The translations under genes and the position numbers were made by a program. A stretch of DNA of 64,000 nucleotides from Providencia alcalifaciens DSM 30120 (lineage in GTDB: Bacteria > Pseudomonadota > Gammaproteobacteria > Enterobacterales > Enterobacteriaceae), in NCBI RefSeq assembly GCF_000173415.1, contig NZ_ABXW01000062.1, positions 124,001 to 188,000 on the forward strand. The letters are read 5' to 3'. Under the pieces are notes generated by a model. It did no database searches. It was not told the origin of the DNA and saw only the letters and a list, made by a program, of their open reading frames with translations. Every line of letters starts with the position of its first letter. The first letter of the stretch is position 1. This document shows positions 33,845 to 42,110 of this stretch, piece by piece.

Positions 33845-34580
33845 CATGTCACGGTTAATTAACTCAATGATTAAGGACTATGAAAAAGTATTTAGTGAAC
33901 TGAGTGATGGTTTTGACGGCGCCACGATGGACGCCAGTATCGCGAGTCAAACGCGTATTTGGCTCAACCGGTTAAAACGTAAATGGGATAAAATCTTTAC
34001 GACACAATCGAGCGCCATGGCTGATAAGTTTGTTTCACAAGTCGACATCGGTGCGCAGCGTAATTTAGACGATTCCCTCAAGCAGCTTTCAGGCGGCATC
34101 ACAATCAAAACACCCTCGATGCCCGAAGCGTTAAAAGACAAAATGATTGCTGCAACAGCTGAAAATGTCTCTCTGATTAAATCCATTCCTACTCAATTTC
34201 ATCAGCGTATTGAAAGTGCGGCGTTGCGCTCTATCTCACAAAGCGGAGAGGGGGCTAAAACGCTGCTAGATGAAATACGGGATATCGGAAGCGTCACGGA
34301 AAGCCGAGCGAATTTTATCGCCGTTGACCAAACGCGAAAAATTACGACTGCGGCGAACTATGAACGCATGAAATCAGCGGGGATACGCAAGGCTATTTGG
34401 CATCACTCTGGTGGCAGCGCTGAACCTAGAGAGTGGCATCTACAGCTAGATGGTGAAGTCTTTGATTTAGATAACCCACCCATCATTGACCCAAAAACGG
34501 GCGAACGCGGATTGCCGGGGCAATTACCTAATTGTAAGTGCTTTTGGTCACCCGTTATCGATTTTGGCGAGGAGACATGA
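33726..34580 (+). CDS. Phage head morphogenesis protein (MuF/SPP1 gp7-like)
   Basis: The 284-residue minor head protein ends in the MuF signature: TRKITTAANYERMKSAGI, WHHSGGSAEPREWHLQLDG and LPGQLPNCKCFWSPV. The start at 33726 lies 119 bp inside the portal gene. It is supported by a GAGGA and by N-terminal residues (SSRYHRDMSRLINSMIKDY) that look like other family members. A later ATG at 33846 has no ribosome site. Confidence 0.9.
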   Translation: MSRRIRIRTKKERWATSRQAVLKGNPLQYSAAPSSRYHRDMSRLINSMIKDYEKVFSELSDGFDGATMDASIASQTRIWLNRLKRKWDKIFTTQSSAMADKFVSQVDIGAQRNLDDSLKQLSGGITIKTPSMPEALKDKMIAATAENVSLIKSIPTQFHQRIESAALRSISQSGEGAKTLLDEIRDIGSVTESRANFIAVDQTRKITTAANYERMKSAGIRKAIWHHSGGSAEPREWHLQLDGEVFDLDNPPIIDPKTGERGLPGQLPNCKCFWSPVIDFGEET

Positions 34581-35833
34581 CAAAACGAACCTATGACAAC
34601 AACGGCTGGCTCGAAGTAAAAGACAACCCCATCTCTAAAGTTGGGGTTTTTGATTATTTGGGGGCTGAAATTGGTGCGCCGATACCTGACAAAATCTATC
34701 GCGTATTGCGCCCACCGGAAGAATTAGCCAGCGAAGAGACCATCAACTCTTTCAAGTTAACCCCGTTCATTATTGAACATGAAATGCTGGGTAAATATGC
34801 CACCCCAGCGGAGAAGAAAGGCATTCAAGGTGTTATTGGTGAGAACGTGTATTTTGACCCACCGTATCTCAGAGCCAATATCAAAATATTTTCTGATGTC
34901 GCACTTAGCAATATTGACAGCGGCAAAATCGACCTTTCACCCGGTTATCGCAGTAAGTATGAATTCACCTCTGGTATTTATGAAGGGCAGCACTATGACG
35001 CCATTCAGCGTCACCTACGTGGAAATCACCTCGCATTAGTCGATGAAGGGCGAACCGGCCCTGACGTCGCTGTGCAAGATCACCTCGTTATCACTATCGA
35101 CACAAAGGAACTTATTCGCATGAACGAAGAAGAAAACAAAGAGAAGCAAACCGCTGATGAAGGTGCGTTTACAGCGGAGCAAGTCACTGTGCTGAAAAGC
35201 ATTATTGCAGAGGTGATTGCACAAACTAAGCCTTCAACCGATGAAAATCTGGAAGAAGAAAAGAAATCCACTGATGCTAATCCCGAAGAAGAACAAAAAG
35301 CGGAAGAAGCTGTAGCCGCTGCCGAAGTTGCAGCGGAAGAAGCCTCAACGGGTACACCAGAAGCCGTAGAAGCTGCCGAAGTTGCGATTGAGACCGCTGT
35401 TGAAGCTATTGAAGAAGCTAAGGAGCATCTCGACCAAGCGACAACGGATAGCTTAAATCGCCGACTCAAACGTTTAAAAAACGGCATCAGCACAATGGAT
35501 GAGATTGCATCTTTAAAGCGCAAGATTAAGCGTTTGGAAGCGTCAAAGCCAACCATGGACACAGGCGCATTGTTAAAACAAATCGGTGAGCGCGATGCAT
35601 TAGCGCATAAGCTCACCCCGTTCATTGGTGTGTTTGATCATGCAGCTATGACCAAGCAGCAAGTGGCGGAGTATGGCGTTGATAAATTAGGTATCCAATG
35701 TGGTAAAGGCAATGAAGCGATTGCGTTAGATGCGTGGATGCAAGGGCGCGTACCGGATTCACAGAAAGCCACCACAACGATGGATTCTGCGGTTAGCAAT
35801 AAATCAATTTTAGACAAATGGAGTGCGAAATAA
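34577..35833 (+). CDS. DUF2213 protein, probable prohead protease/scaffold
   Basis: I start at ATG 34577, which overlaps the MuF-like stop and follows GGAG. The 418-residue protein starts with a DUF2213 domain (YRVLRPPEELASEETINSFK, then GNHLALVDEGRTGPDVAV near 155-175) that resembles capsid maturation proteases. A long Glu/Ala-rich coiled region follows (about 190-310), typical of internal scaffold. It lies just upstream of the decoration and major capsid genes. Confidence 0.88.
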   Translation: MTKRTYDNNGWLEVKDNPISKVGVFDYLGAEIGAPIPDKIYRVLRPPEELASEETINSFKLTPFIIEHEMLGKYATPAEKKGIQGVIGENVYFDPPYLRANIKIFSDVALSNIDSGKIDLSPGYRSKYEFTSGIYEGQHYDAIQRHLRGNHLALVDEGRTGPDVAVQDHLVITIDTKELIRMNEEENKEKQTADEGAFTAEQVTVLKSIIAEVIAQTKPSTDENLEEEKKSTDANPEEEQKAEEAVAAAEVAAEEASTGTPEAVEAAEVAIETAVEAIEEAKEHLDQATTDSLNRRLKRLKNGISTMDEIASLKRKIKRLEASKPTMDTGALLKQIGERDALAHKLTPFIGVFDHAAMTKQQVAEYGVDKLGIQCGKGNEAIALDAWMQGRVPDSQKATTTMDSAVSNKSILDKWSAK

Positions 35834-36330
35834 TGGCAATTCCTAATTCAGTGGCGAATGGTCTAGTTTCAGGTGTTGTAGGTGAAATCAGCCATGCAGG
35901 ACCTATTCGTGCCGTTGCTGCAATTCTTAGCTCTACTGATGAAAAGGAAAACATCTTTGGTCGAGCCTACACCTACAAAAATGGTTCTGTGGAGTCTGTT
36001 CAAGTGGGTGGTAATGGCGCATTTGCTGGGATCATGATTAACCCGAAGGCATATCGCGTTGAAGTCGGTTATGCGCGTAACGGTACCCAAGGTGAGTTTT
36101 TGTCGATGGGTGAAGTGTATGTCGAGCTCAAAGAAGGCGCAGGCAAAATCAATGCGCCGGTTGTCTTTGATGAAACAGACGGTTCGCTTTCCTCCAAGCT
36201 TGTTCCTGAAGCTGGTGACCGCGTGATTGGTTTTGTTAGTCGTCACGTTGAATCCAGTGAATCAGCCCATTTAAGTGTTATTCGCTTAACGGAAATTCCA
36301 TACCCAGTGGCAGTAAAGGAAGGTGAATAA
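35833..36330 (+). CDS. Capsid cement/decoration protein (Gp24-like)
   Basis: The 165-residue protein starts at ATG 35833 (MAIPNSVANGLVSG), overlapping the scaffold stop. It has the beta-rich pattern of structural cement proteins: FGRAYTYKNGSVESVQVGG, GEFLSMGEVYVEL and GDRVIGFVSRHVE. It lies directly upstream of the major capsid gene, the usual place, and shares one base with its start. Confidence 0.82.
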   Translation: MAIPNSVANGLVSGVVGEISHAGPIRAVAAILSSTDEKENIFGRAYTYKNGSVESVQVGGNGAFAGIMINPKAYRVEVGYARNGTQGEFLSMGEVYVELKEGAGKINAPVVFDETDGSLSSKLVPEAGDRVIGFVSRHVESSESAHLSVIRLTEIPYPVAVKEGE

Positions 36331-37397
36331 TGCCAGTCAGTCAACAAAAGTTTTATATGTCCGGTCGTGATATTCGCAAGCATGGTCAACTGAATATCCA
36401 ACCGGACCAGAAGTGGACGTATCGTGAACTCGAGCAAATTGGTTTTGGTGGTCTTGCCGCGATGGACTCCGCAATTAGTGGTGCGGCAATGCAAGGCGGG
36501 TTAATTCAGCGTGAAATGTTACAACACGTTCTTCCTGGTCTCATTCGTACTGCAACTCGCGTTCGCGTACTGGATGAAATTACTGGTGTATTGAATGCTG
36601 GTGAATGGCACGATGAAGAAATTATCCTAAACGTGGCAACACCAACCGGTAAAGCCGAGCTCTACGGTGATCATACCAATGTGCCGTTAGCATCTTACAT
36701 TCAAGACCAAGAGCGTCGCGGCATCGTGCGTTTTGAACAAGGCTTCCAAGTTGGTAAGTTAGAAGAAGCGCGCCAGTCTGCAGCAGGGTTTGAATCAGCA
36801 GCAGAGAAACGTAATGTGGCGGCTGAGTCATTAGAGCAAGGTCGTGAGCGTATTGGTTATTACGGCTTTAATGCCCCTGAAACCCGTGTTTTCGGTCTGT
36901 TAAATGAGCCTAATTTACCGGCTTATGAAACCGCATCGAAAAAATGGAAAGGTGGTACGTTTGCGGATATTACCAAAGATATCACTGACATGTTCTCACG
37001 CATTGAGATCACCTCTGGCGGTATTATTAAAGATGACATCAATATCACCTTGACGTTGCCGTTGGGCTACCGTTCAGCGCTAAATGTTGCTAACCCTGTG
37101 GCGCGAGGTGAGACCGTGTATCAGTGGGTGAAAGAAAACTATCCAAACATGCGCTTTGTGTTCTCGCCTGAATTTGTCGGCGCGAATGGTGGGGCTGATG
37201 TAGCGTATATGTTCGCTGATACTGTGGATGATGGCTCAACCGCAACCAGCGCGACAATCTTGCAAGTCGTGCCGGTTAAGTACCAATTACTGGGGTCACA
37301 AGCTCAGATTAAAGGGTATTTAGAGGATGCGACTAACGCAACCGCAGGTGTATTTGTCACGCGTCCTTGGGCGATCACCCGTCTAACTGGCATCTAA
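36330..37397 (+). CDS. Major capsid protein (DUF2184 family)
   Basis: The 355-residue protein matches the DUF2184 HK97-fold capsid family. It has an N-terminal region MPVSQQKFYMSGRDIRKHGQ, a P-loop/A-domain region around SALNVANPVARGETVYQWVKENYP, and a C-terminal VRTRPWAITRLTGI-like ending (FVTRPWAITRLTGI). It forms the capsid shell. An intrinsic terminator follows its stop. Confidence 0.93.
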   Translation: MPVSQQKFYMSGRDIRKHGQLNIQPDQKWTYRELEQIGFGGLAAMDSAISGAAMQGGLIQREMLQHVLPGLIRTATRVRVLDEITGVLNAGEWHDEEIILNVATPTGKAELYGDHTNVPLASYIQDQERRGIVRFEQGFQVGKLEEARQSAAGFESAAEKRNVAAESLEQGRERIGYYGFNAPETRVFGLLNEPNLPAYETASKKWKGGTFADITKDITDMFSRIEITSGGIIKDDINITLTLPLGYRSALNVANPVARGETVYQWVKENYPNMRFVFSPEFVGANGGADVAYMFADTVDDGSTATSATILQVVPVKYQLLGSQAQIKGYLEDATNATAGVFVTRPWAITRLTGI

Positions 37398-37417
37398 CCT
37401 AACCACTTCTTTTTTAC

Positions 37418-37439
37418 GCCCTCATTTGAGGGCTTTTTT
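37418..37439 (+). terminator. Terminator/attenuator after the major capsid gene
   Basis: GCCCTCA-TT-TGAGGGC followed by six T lies 20 bp after the capsid stop and would raise capsid mRNA relative to downstream genes. Confidence 0.85.
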
Positions 37440-37452
37440 ATTGGAGAAATCT

Positions 37453-37794
37453 ATGTCTCTCTATGTTTATTGCACGCTATCAAACGACCAAAATTACTCC
37501 GTTAAAGACGGTAAAGTGTTTATTGCTGGTCAAGCCAACATCATGACTAAGCACATGTACACACCGCGTGGGCGTGTCACGGAAATTAGTGATGAACAAT
37601 ACGCCCAACTTAAAGATAACCATGTATTTCAGTTGCATAAAGAAAACGGGTTTATCAGTGTGGAAAATTGTAAAGAAGATCCAGACAAGGTGGCTACAAA
37701 TATGGAAGCCAGCGACAACTCAGCACCTGAAACACCAGAATCACTGGAAGCGGCTAAGCAGGAAGTTCCGAAAACTAACAAAAAGGCGAAATAA
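37453..37794 (+). CDS. Small head-tail region protein
   Basis: I start at ATG 37453, with TTGGAG upstream, giving 113 residues. The N-terminal half is a small beta-domain (MSLYVYCTLSNDQNYSV, then GQANIMTKHMYTPRGRVTEI), and the C-terminal third is a charged low-complexity tail. It lies between the capsid and DUF4054 genes, where phages of this type keep a short head protein. Function is not recognised. Confidence 0.7.
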   Translation: MSLYVYCTLSNDQNYSVKDGKVFIAGQANIMTKHMYTPRGRVTEISDEQYAQLKDNHVFQLHKENGFISVENCKEDPDKVATNMEASDNSAPETPESLEAAKQEVPKTNKKAK

Positions 37795-38228
37795 TGATGG
37801 ATGCGAGCACATTTCCCATTGAGTCATTTCGTGTGCTCCGCCCGCAGTTCAACGGGGTACCTGATGGTGATCTTTATGTTATCGCCCAATCTGCGTTGAA
37901 TTACTTCTCGCCTTGCCGTGGTGTTTGTACCAATGAATTGTGGATGTTGGTTGTTGCCCACATGCTGGACTTGAATCAACAAATTGCAGAAGGTGCCGCG
38001 CCAACGGGTGTTGTCACTAGTGTTACTATGGACAAAATCAGCGTGTCATATTCTGCGCCCCCTGCCGGTTCTGATTGGTCTCACTGGTTCAAAATGACCA
38101 CCTACGGTCAGCAGTTCTTAGCGCTAATTAAACGTTGCAGTGTACCTCAATACTTTGGTGGCGCGGGTGAGCGCTCGGCATTCCGTGGCGTTGGAGGTCG
38201 ATTCACTCGGGGAGGTCGGTTGCGTTAA
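37794..38228 (+). CDS. DUF4054 head-tail adaptor
   Basis: The 144-residue protein belongs to DUF4054. It has the opening FPIESFRVLRPQFNGVPDG, a helical core LWMLVVAHMLDLNQQ, the SVTMDKISVSYSAPP hairpin, and the C-terminal GGAGERSAFRGVGGRF. Family members sit at the capsid portal as adaptors. Start and stop overlap both neighbours. Confidence 0.85.
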   Translation: MMDASTFPIESFRVLRPQFNGVPDGDLYVIAQSALNYFSPCRGVCTNELWMLVVAHMLDLNQQIAEGAAPTGVVTSVTMDKISVSYSAPPAGSDWSHWFKMTTYGQQFLALIKRCSVPQYFGGAGERSAFRGVGGRFTRGGRLR

Positions 38229-38686
38229 TGGCGAAATTATCTCAACTCAAAGCAATTTATGACGAGCTAGGAAAAAAACAGCTTAAAGTTGGTTTCTTTG
38301 AGCATTCAAAATACCCTGACGGTACGCCCATTGCATATGTCGCCGCTATTCAAGAGTTGGGTTATCCAGCCGGTGGTATTCCTCCTCGTCCTTTTTTACG
38401 CCCAACGATGAAGAACAAAAAAACTGAGTATGGCCAGTTAATCTTCCGCGTGGCTAAAGCAGCTGCGAATGGCAATATCACTGTCAATGATGGGCTAACC
38501 CAAGTTGGTGCAAAAGCCGCAAGTGATGTGAAGTTAGCTATCAAAGCAGTAACAACACCGGTGTTAGATGATGCCACAGTGAAAGCCCGCGCGCGGCGGC
38601 ATAGCAAAGGTAAATCAACCAATAAGCCTTTAGTTGATACAGGACAAATGTTGAATGCGGTCACTTTCGTAGTGGAGGACAAATAA
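38228..38686 (+). CDS. Tail completion/neck protein (HK97 gp10-like)
   Basis: The 152-residue basic protein has the signature of tail completion proteins of the gp10 type: LKVGFFEHSKYPDGTPIAYV, an ELGYPAGGIPPRPFLRPTM loop, and the C-terminal PLVDTGQMLNAVTFVVE. It should join the tail to the head. Start and stop overlap neighbouring genes by one base. Confidence 0.82.
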   Translation: MAKLSQLKAIYDELGKKQLKVGFFEHSKYPDGTPIAYVAAIQELGYPAGGIPPRPFLRPTMKNKKTEYGQLIFRVAKAAANGNITVNDGLTQVGAKAASDVKLAIKAVTTPVLDDATVKARARRHSKGKSTNKPLVDTGQMLNAVTFVVEDK

Positions 38687-39054
38687 TGTTTGGTAATTTA
38701 CACCGTATTGCCTCGCGCTATATTCCTCAGCAAAAAGCCCTGTGGTTTCGCTTCAAAAGCCGTGAGCCCGATGATTTAGGGCATGACCAAAATCAGTACC
38801 ATGAGCCAGTTGAAATTCGCGGGAGTTGGCAAGCGGTAGATACCCAAGATGCTCAAAGCATGGGATTTGATTCAAGCCAAGTTTATCGGCGTTTCTATAC
38901 TTCTCATGATATCAAAGGCATTCAGCGTGGTACGTCTCCCGACTTCCTTGTTATTAATGGTAAAAAATACGATGTGATGGGCGATGCGGATTGGTATGAG
39001 CAGGACGGCTGGAAATCAGTGATTTGTATTGAGGTAGGTACTTATGACGGATAA
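38686..39054 (+). CDS. Head-closure/collar-type protein
   Basis: The 122-residue protein lies in the neck gene block. It reads LHRIASRYIPQQKALWFRFK, a central SWQAVDTQDAQSMGFDSSQ and a C-terminal VINGKKYDVMGDADWYEQDGW, which fits small beta-barrel collar or stopper proteins. The name rests mainly on position and size. Confidence 0.7.
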   Translation: MFGNLHRIASRYIPQQKALWFRFKSREPDDLGHDQNQYHEPVEIRGSWQAVDTQDAQSMGFDSSQVYRRFYTSHDIKGIQRGTSPDFLVINGKKYDVMGDADWYEQDGWKSVICIEVGTYDG

Positions 39055-39559
39055 CGATGTCGATATCGCCATTCGTAAACAGCTTCTTTTTCAACTCAAA
39101 GAGGCAGGAGTTGATATCACCGTAAAAGCAGGGTTTCAATCGACCAAACAAGGTCGCGAAGAAAACATGGTGATGTTTTTCCCCATTGATGAGCATGGAC
39201 ACGGGTGGCAGGGTCGAAAGTACAACGTTCAAGGTGAAAAGGCGAATCACCAAGAAAGCCAGTTATCTGAAAAGACATACCAGTTTCAAGCCCTAATAAC
39301 CGATTTAGGGCGTTATACGGCGGGAGACATTACCGCTATTGTCAGAATGATTACCAACTCTTTGCCATTTGTTGAAGCATTAAGAAAGCAAGGTGTTGGC
39401 ATTCAACGTGCAAGTACAATTCGTAGACCTTATTTTCTTAATGATCATGGCAACTACGAACAAAACCCCTCGTTCGACCTTACCGTTTCATTCACCCGGA
39501 CATTATTTCCCGATACAGCGGCTGTTAGTGCGCTATATCCTGACATTCACCGCATATAA
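39044..39559 (+). CDS. Phage neck/gateway protein (LIC_12616-like)
   Basis: The 171-residue protein starts 11 bp inside the collar gene. Sequence such as KTYQFQALITDLGRYTAGD, a middle helix, and PSFDLTVSFTRTLFPD matches the tail-terminator or gateway proteins that precede the DUF3383 sheath gene in myoviruses. Name by resemblance and order. Confidence 0.75.
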   Translation: MTDNDVDIAIRKQLLFQLKEAGVDITVKAGFQSTKQGREENMVMFFPIDEHGHGWQGRKYNVQGEKANHQESQLSEKTYQFQALITDLGRYTAGDITAIVRMITNSLPFVEALRKQGVGIQRASTIRRPYFLNDHGNYEQNPSFDLTVSFTRTLFPDTAAVSALYPDIHRI

Positions 39560-39568
39560 GGTTTTACT

Positions 39569-41056
39569 ATGCCAATTAAACAAAATCGATACGTTGATAT
39601 CGCATCAGCGGTTATTGGCGCGTCTGCTGTTCCGATGCGTAAATTAATCGGTCGCTTATTTTCAACCAACCCTAAAATTCCCGCTGGTAAGGTTTTAGAG
39701 TTTGCCAGTGGCCAAGTTGATGAATTGCTGGGCGCGGATTCGCCGGAAGCGCACTTTGCCCGTCAGTATTTCAGCTATGTTAGCCCTGCTCCAGTGAGCA
39801 AGCCCAAAGCGCTGCAAATTGCTTCTTACGAACCCGTAGGGCGAGCACCTACGCTGTTCGGTACCAAGGCAGCGGCATTAGCAGATTTAAAAATGATTGC
39901 GGATGGTACCTTGTCTATCACTATCGGTGCTATCACCAAAGATTACAAAGACTTGGATTTGTCTGAGGTGGAATCGTATGCCGATATTGCATCAATGATC
40001 CAAGCGAAACTGAATGCTGAGCCTGAGCCTCAATTTTCAAGCAGCTATTTGACGTTTAACTCATTGAATAGTGTCTTTGAATTAAGTGGTGGAGTTCAGG
40101 AACGCGCCTCTATCAGTGTCGCTTATTCCGTGCTGTCTAATGCGATGGGATTATCATCTGGTACCACATCCGAAGGCAACCCAGCCCAAACACCTCTCGA
40201 AGCTTTCATTGTGGCTGAACAAGTCTCTGACTCCTTTGGTAGCGCGACATTCTTAGATGAAATGTCATTAGAACAGGCGGTACCGCTGGCGCAATATGTC
40301 GCCGGTGAGAATGTGAAATACCAACTCTACTTGAGCGTGAGTAAAGATAAGGTTGAGGATTTTAGTGCAGCATTAATCAGTACTGCATCCGTGGGACTAA
40401 ATCTTAAAACAGAAAGTCTCTATTACGTTCAAGCGCTGCCAATGGCAATCATGGCTGCAACTGATTATGAGCGTACCAATGCTACAACGAACTATATGTT
40501 TCGACAGTTTAGCATTACGTTCCCTGCACAAGTGACGACTGATAAAGATGCCAATCTTTACGATAAATCTCGCGTGAACTATTACGGCGAAACGGCGGTT
40601 GCAGGTTCGAAAATTCGTTTTTATCAGCGTGGATTTTTGTGCGGTGGTCCATCTAATCCACTGGATATGAGTGTTCATGCTAACGAGCAATGGCTAAAAG
40701 CTTATATCACTCAGCAATGGCTCAGTGTGTTACTCGCTACGCGTGGTGTTCCTGCGAACAAAGATGGGGAAGCCCGTGCGCTCATGGTTATTGCTGGGGC
40801 GGTTACCAAGGCATTAGAAAACGGCACGATTTTAGCCGGCAAGACAATCACTGAGGTTCAAAAACTAGCGATTGCAGATGCTTCAGGTGATGACCTCGCA
40901 TGGCATGACGTGCAAGACAAGGGCTACTGGTACAACGCACAAATCGTTGAAAGCACAGGTGAGAGTGGATTACCCGAATACGTCATGAAATACGTACTGA
41001 TTTATGGCAAAGGTGACTGGGTGCGTAAAGTCGAAGGCTCACATAATTTAGTGTAA
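39569..41056 (+). CDS. Tail sheath protein (DUF3383)
   Basis: The 495-residue protein is a DUF3383 sheath-like protein. It opens MPIKQNRYVDIASAVIGAS, contains FATKAAALADLKMIADGTL-type beta-sandwich sequence, the QALPMAIMAATDYERTNAT core, and ends YGKGDWVRKVEGSHNLV. It forms the contractile sheath and identifies the prophage as a myovirus. It is followed by the tube gene, the standard pair. Confidence 0.92.
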   Translation: MPIKQNRYVDIASAVIGASAVPMRKLIGRLFSTNPKIPAGKVLEFASGQVDELLGADSPEAHFARQYFSYVSPAPVSKPKALQIASYEPVGRAPTLFGTKAAALADLKMIADGTLSITIGAITKDYKDLDLSEVESYADIASMIQAKLNAEPEPQFSSSYLTFNSLNSVFELSGGVQERASISVAYSVLSNAMGLSSGTTSEGNPAQTPLEAFIVAEQVSDSFGSATFLDEMSLEQAVPLAQYVAGENVKYQLYLSVSKDKVEDFSAALISTASVGLNLKTESLYYVQALPMAIMAATDYERTNATTNYMFRQFSITFPAQVTTDKDANLYDKSRVNYYGETAVAGSKIRFYQRGFLCGGPSNPLDMSVHANEQWLKAYITQQWLSVLLATRGVPANKDGEARALMVIAGAVTKALENGTILAGKTITEVQKLAIADASGDDLAWHDVQDKGYWYNAQIVESTGESGLPEYVMKYVLIYGKGDWVRKVEGSHNLV

Positions 41057-41066
41057 GGAATAGATA

Positions 41067-41519
41067 ATGAGCGACATTTCAGCAACAGGCTTGAGTTTAA
41101 CGATTCAAGCCTCTAAAACTTTTCCAGCTGGTATCTTAATCACCACATTTGCTGATGATGCCGATCCACTGGATTTACCTGCCGTCGATATCGCGCAGAC
41201 TGGCATGGACATTAACGGTAATTTAGTGAGCTGGTCAACACCGACGCCGCAGACGGTGACAATTAACGTTTTAGCCGGTAGTGAAGAAGACCAAAACCTG
41301 TCTATTTTGCTCGAAGCAAACACGGCGAAAAAAGGGCGTCGTCATGCCGGCGATATTATCACGATGGTGGCATCGTATGGTGATGGTTCTACAGTCACGG
41401 CGCGTAACGGAAAAATGACCAATGGCAGTCGTGGTAATTCAGCGGCATCCGCAGGTAAGTTGAAAGCGAAGCAATACACCTTTGTTTTCCAAGATTTCGA
41501 CAGCACGCGAGTCCGTTAA
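41067..41519 (+). CDS. Tail tube protein
   Basis: The 150-residue protein follows the sheath gene. Its beta-rich sequence (ATGLSLTIQASKTFPAGI, then TVTINVLAGSEEDQNLSILL and AKQYTFVFQDFDSTRVR with a basic linker) fits the tail tube of DUF3383 phages. A strong intrinsic terminator follows, as after the capsid gene. Confidence 0.83.
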   Translation: MSDISATGLSLTIQASKTFPAGILITTFADDADPLDLPAVDIAQTGMDINGNLVSWSTPTPQTVTINVLAGSEEDQNLSILLEANTAKKGRRHAGDIITMVASYGDGSTVTARNGKMTNGSRGNSAASAGKLKAKQYTFVFQDFDSTRVR

Positions 41520-41534
41520 TTCATTTCCAACTAT

Positions 41535-41556
41535 GGCGGGGATCCCCGCCTTTTTA
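41535..41556 (+). terminator. Terminator/attenuator after the tail tube gene
   Basis: GGCGGGGATCCCCGCC is a perfect hairpin followed by TTTTTA. It lies 15 bp after the tube gene. Confidence 0.88.
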
Positions 41557-41568
41557 TAGGTTCACATC

Positions 41569-42027
41569 ATGTTAATTAAACCCAAAGAAGTCGCTATCAA
41601 AGACGTTGATGGTGACGAAAAGCTATTTGTGATCAGCCGGCTGCCGGCAACGGTTGGGCGTGAAATTTTGGCTAAATATCCACTGTCTAACGCACCGAAA
41701 ATTGGTGATTACGATGTCAGTAAAGAAGCCATGCTGAAAATGATGGCATATGTCTGTGTTGTGGTTGATGGGGATGAAATTCCACTCAAAACGCAAACCT
41801 TGATTGATAACCACGTGCCGGATGGTGAATCGTTGATCCGCTTAGAACTGGAGATGCTGAAATATAACACCAGTTTTTTCGGGGGAGACGGGAACTCAGG
41901 CTTCCTCCATTACCTGCTCAGCAAGGTAAGCGGTTCACTCCCGTCGATTATAAAAACGCTGATGGGTTCTTTGCAGTCATCCTCAGTGAAGACCTCGCCA
42001 CCCTCTCAGAGCTCAAAACCTCAATAG
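41569..42027 (+). CDS. Tail assembly chaperone, short form (G-like)
   Basis: The 152-residue product is the unshifted form of the tail assembly chaperone, lying between the tube and tape measure genes. The body (MLIKPKEVAIKDVDGDEKLF, then PATVGREILAKYPL) resembles phage chaperones that bind the tape measure during tail assembly. Its last 50 residues after the slippery site are Ser/Pro-rich and look like normal out-of-frame readthrough. Confidence 0.85.
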   Translation: MLIKPKEVAIKDVDGDEKLFVISRLPATVGREILAKYPLSNAPKIGDYDVSKEAMLKMMAYVCVVVDGDEIPLKTQTLIDNHVPDGESLIRLELEMLKYNTSFFGGDGNSGFLHYLLSKVSGSLPSIIKTLMGSLQSSSVKTSPPSQSSKPQ

Positions 42028-42110
42028 ATTTAGAAGAAGCGATGGACCTGTGGGAAATCGCTATCATTAATCGCTACAACGAAGCCTTAGCCGCTTCAAA
42101 GGATAGATAA
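41569..42110 (+). CDS. Tail assembly chaperone, -1 frameshift fusion (GT-like)
   Basis: The in-frame heptamer T TTT TTC at 41874-41880 is a canonical -1 slippery site. After a -1 shift the frame stays open to a TAA at 42108-42110. It encodes a well-formed C-terminal domain (GKRFTPVDYKNADGFFAVIL, then LEEAMDLWEIAIINRYNEA). The fusion stop overlaps the tape measure ATG by one base. Lambda G/GT and most tailed phages make the same pair by frameshifting. Confidence 0.85.

Noticed and set aside
35080..35625. Long antisense open frame of 181 codons opposite the DUF2213 gene
   Set aside because: It mirrors the Glu/Ala-rich coiled region of the sense protein, giving a Ser/Ala-rich low-complexity shadow without a ribosome site.
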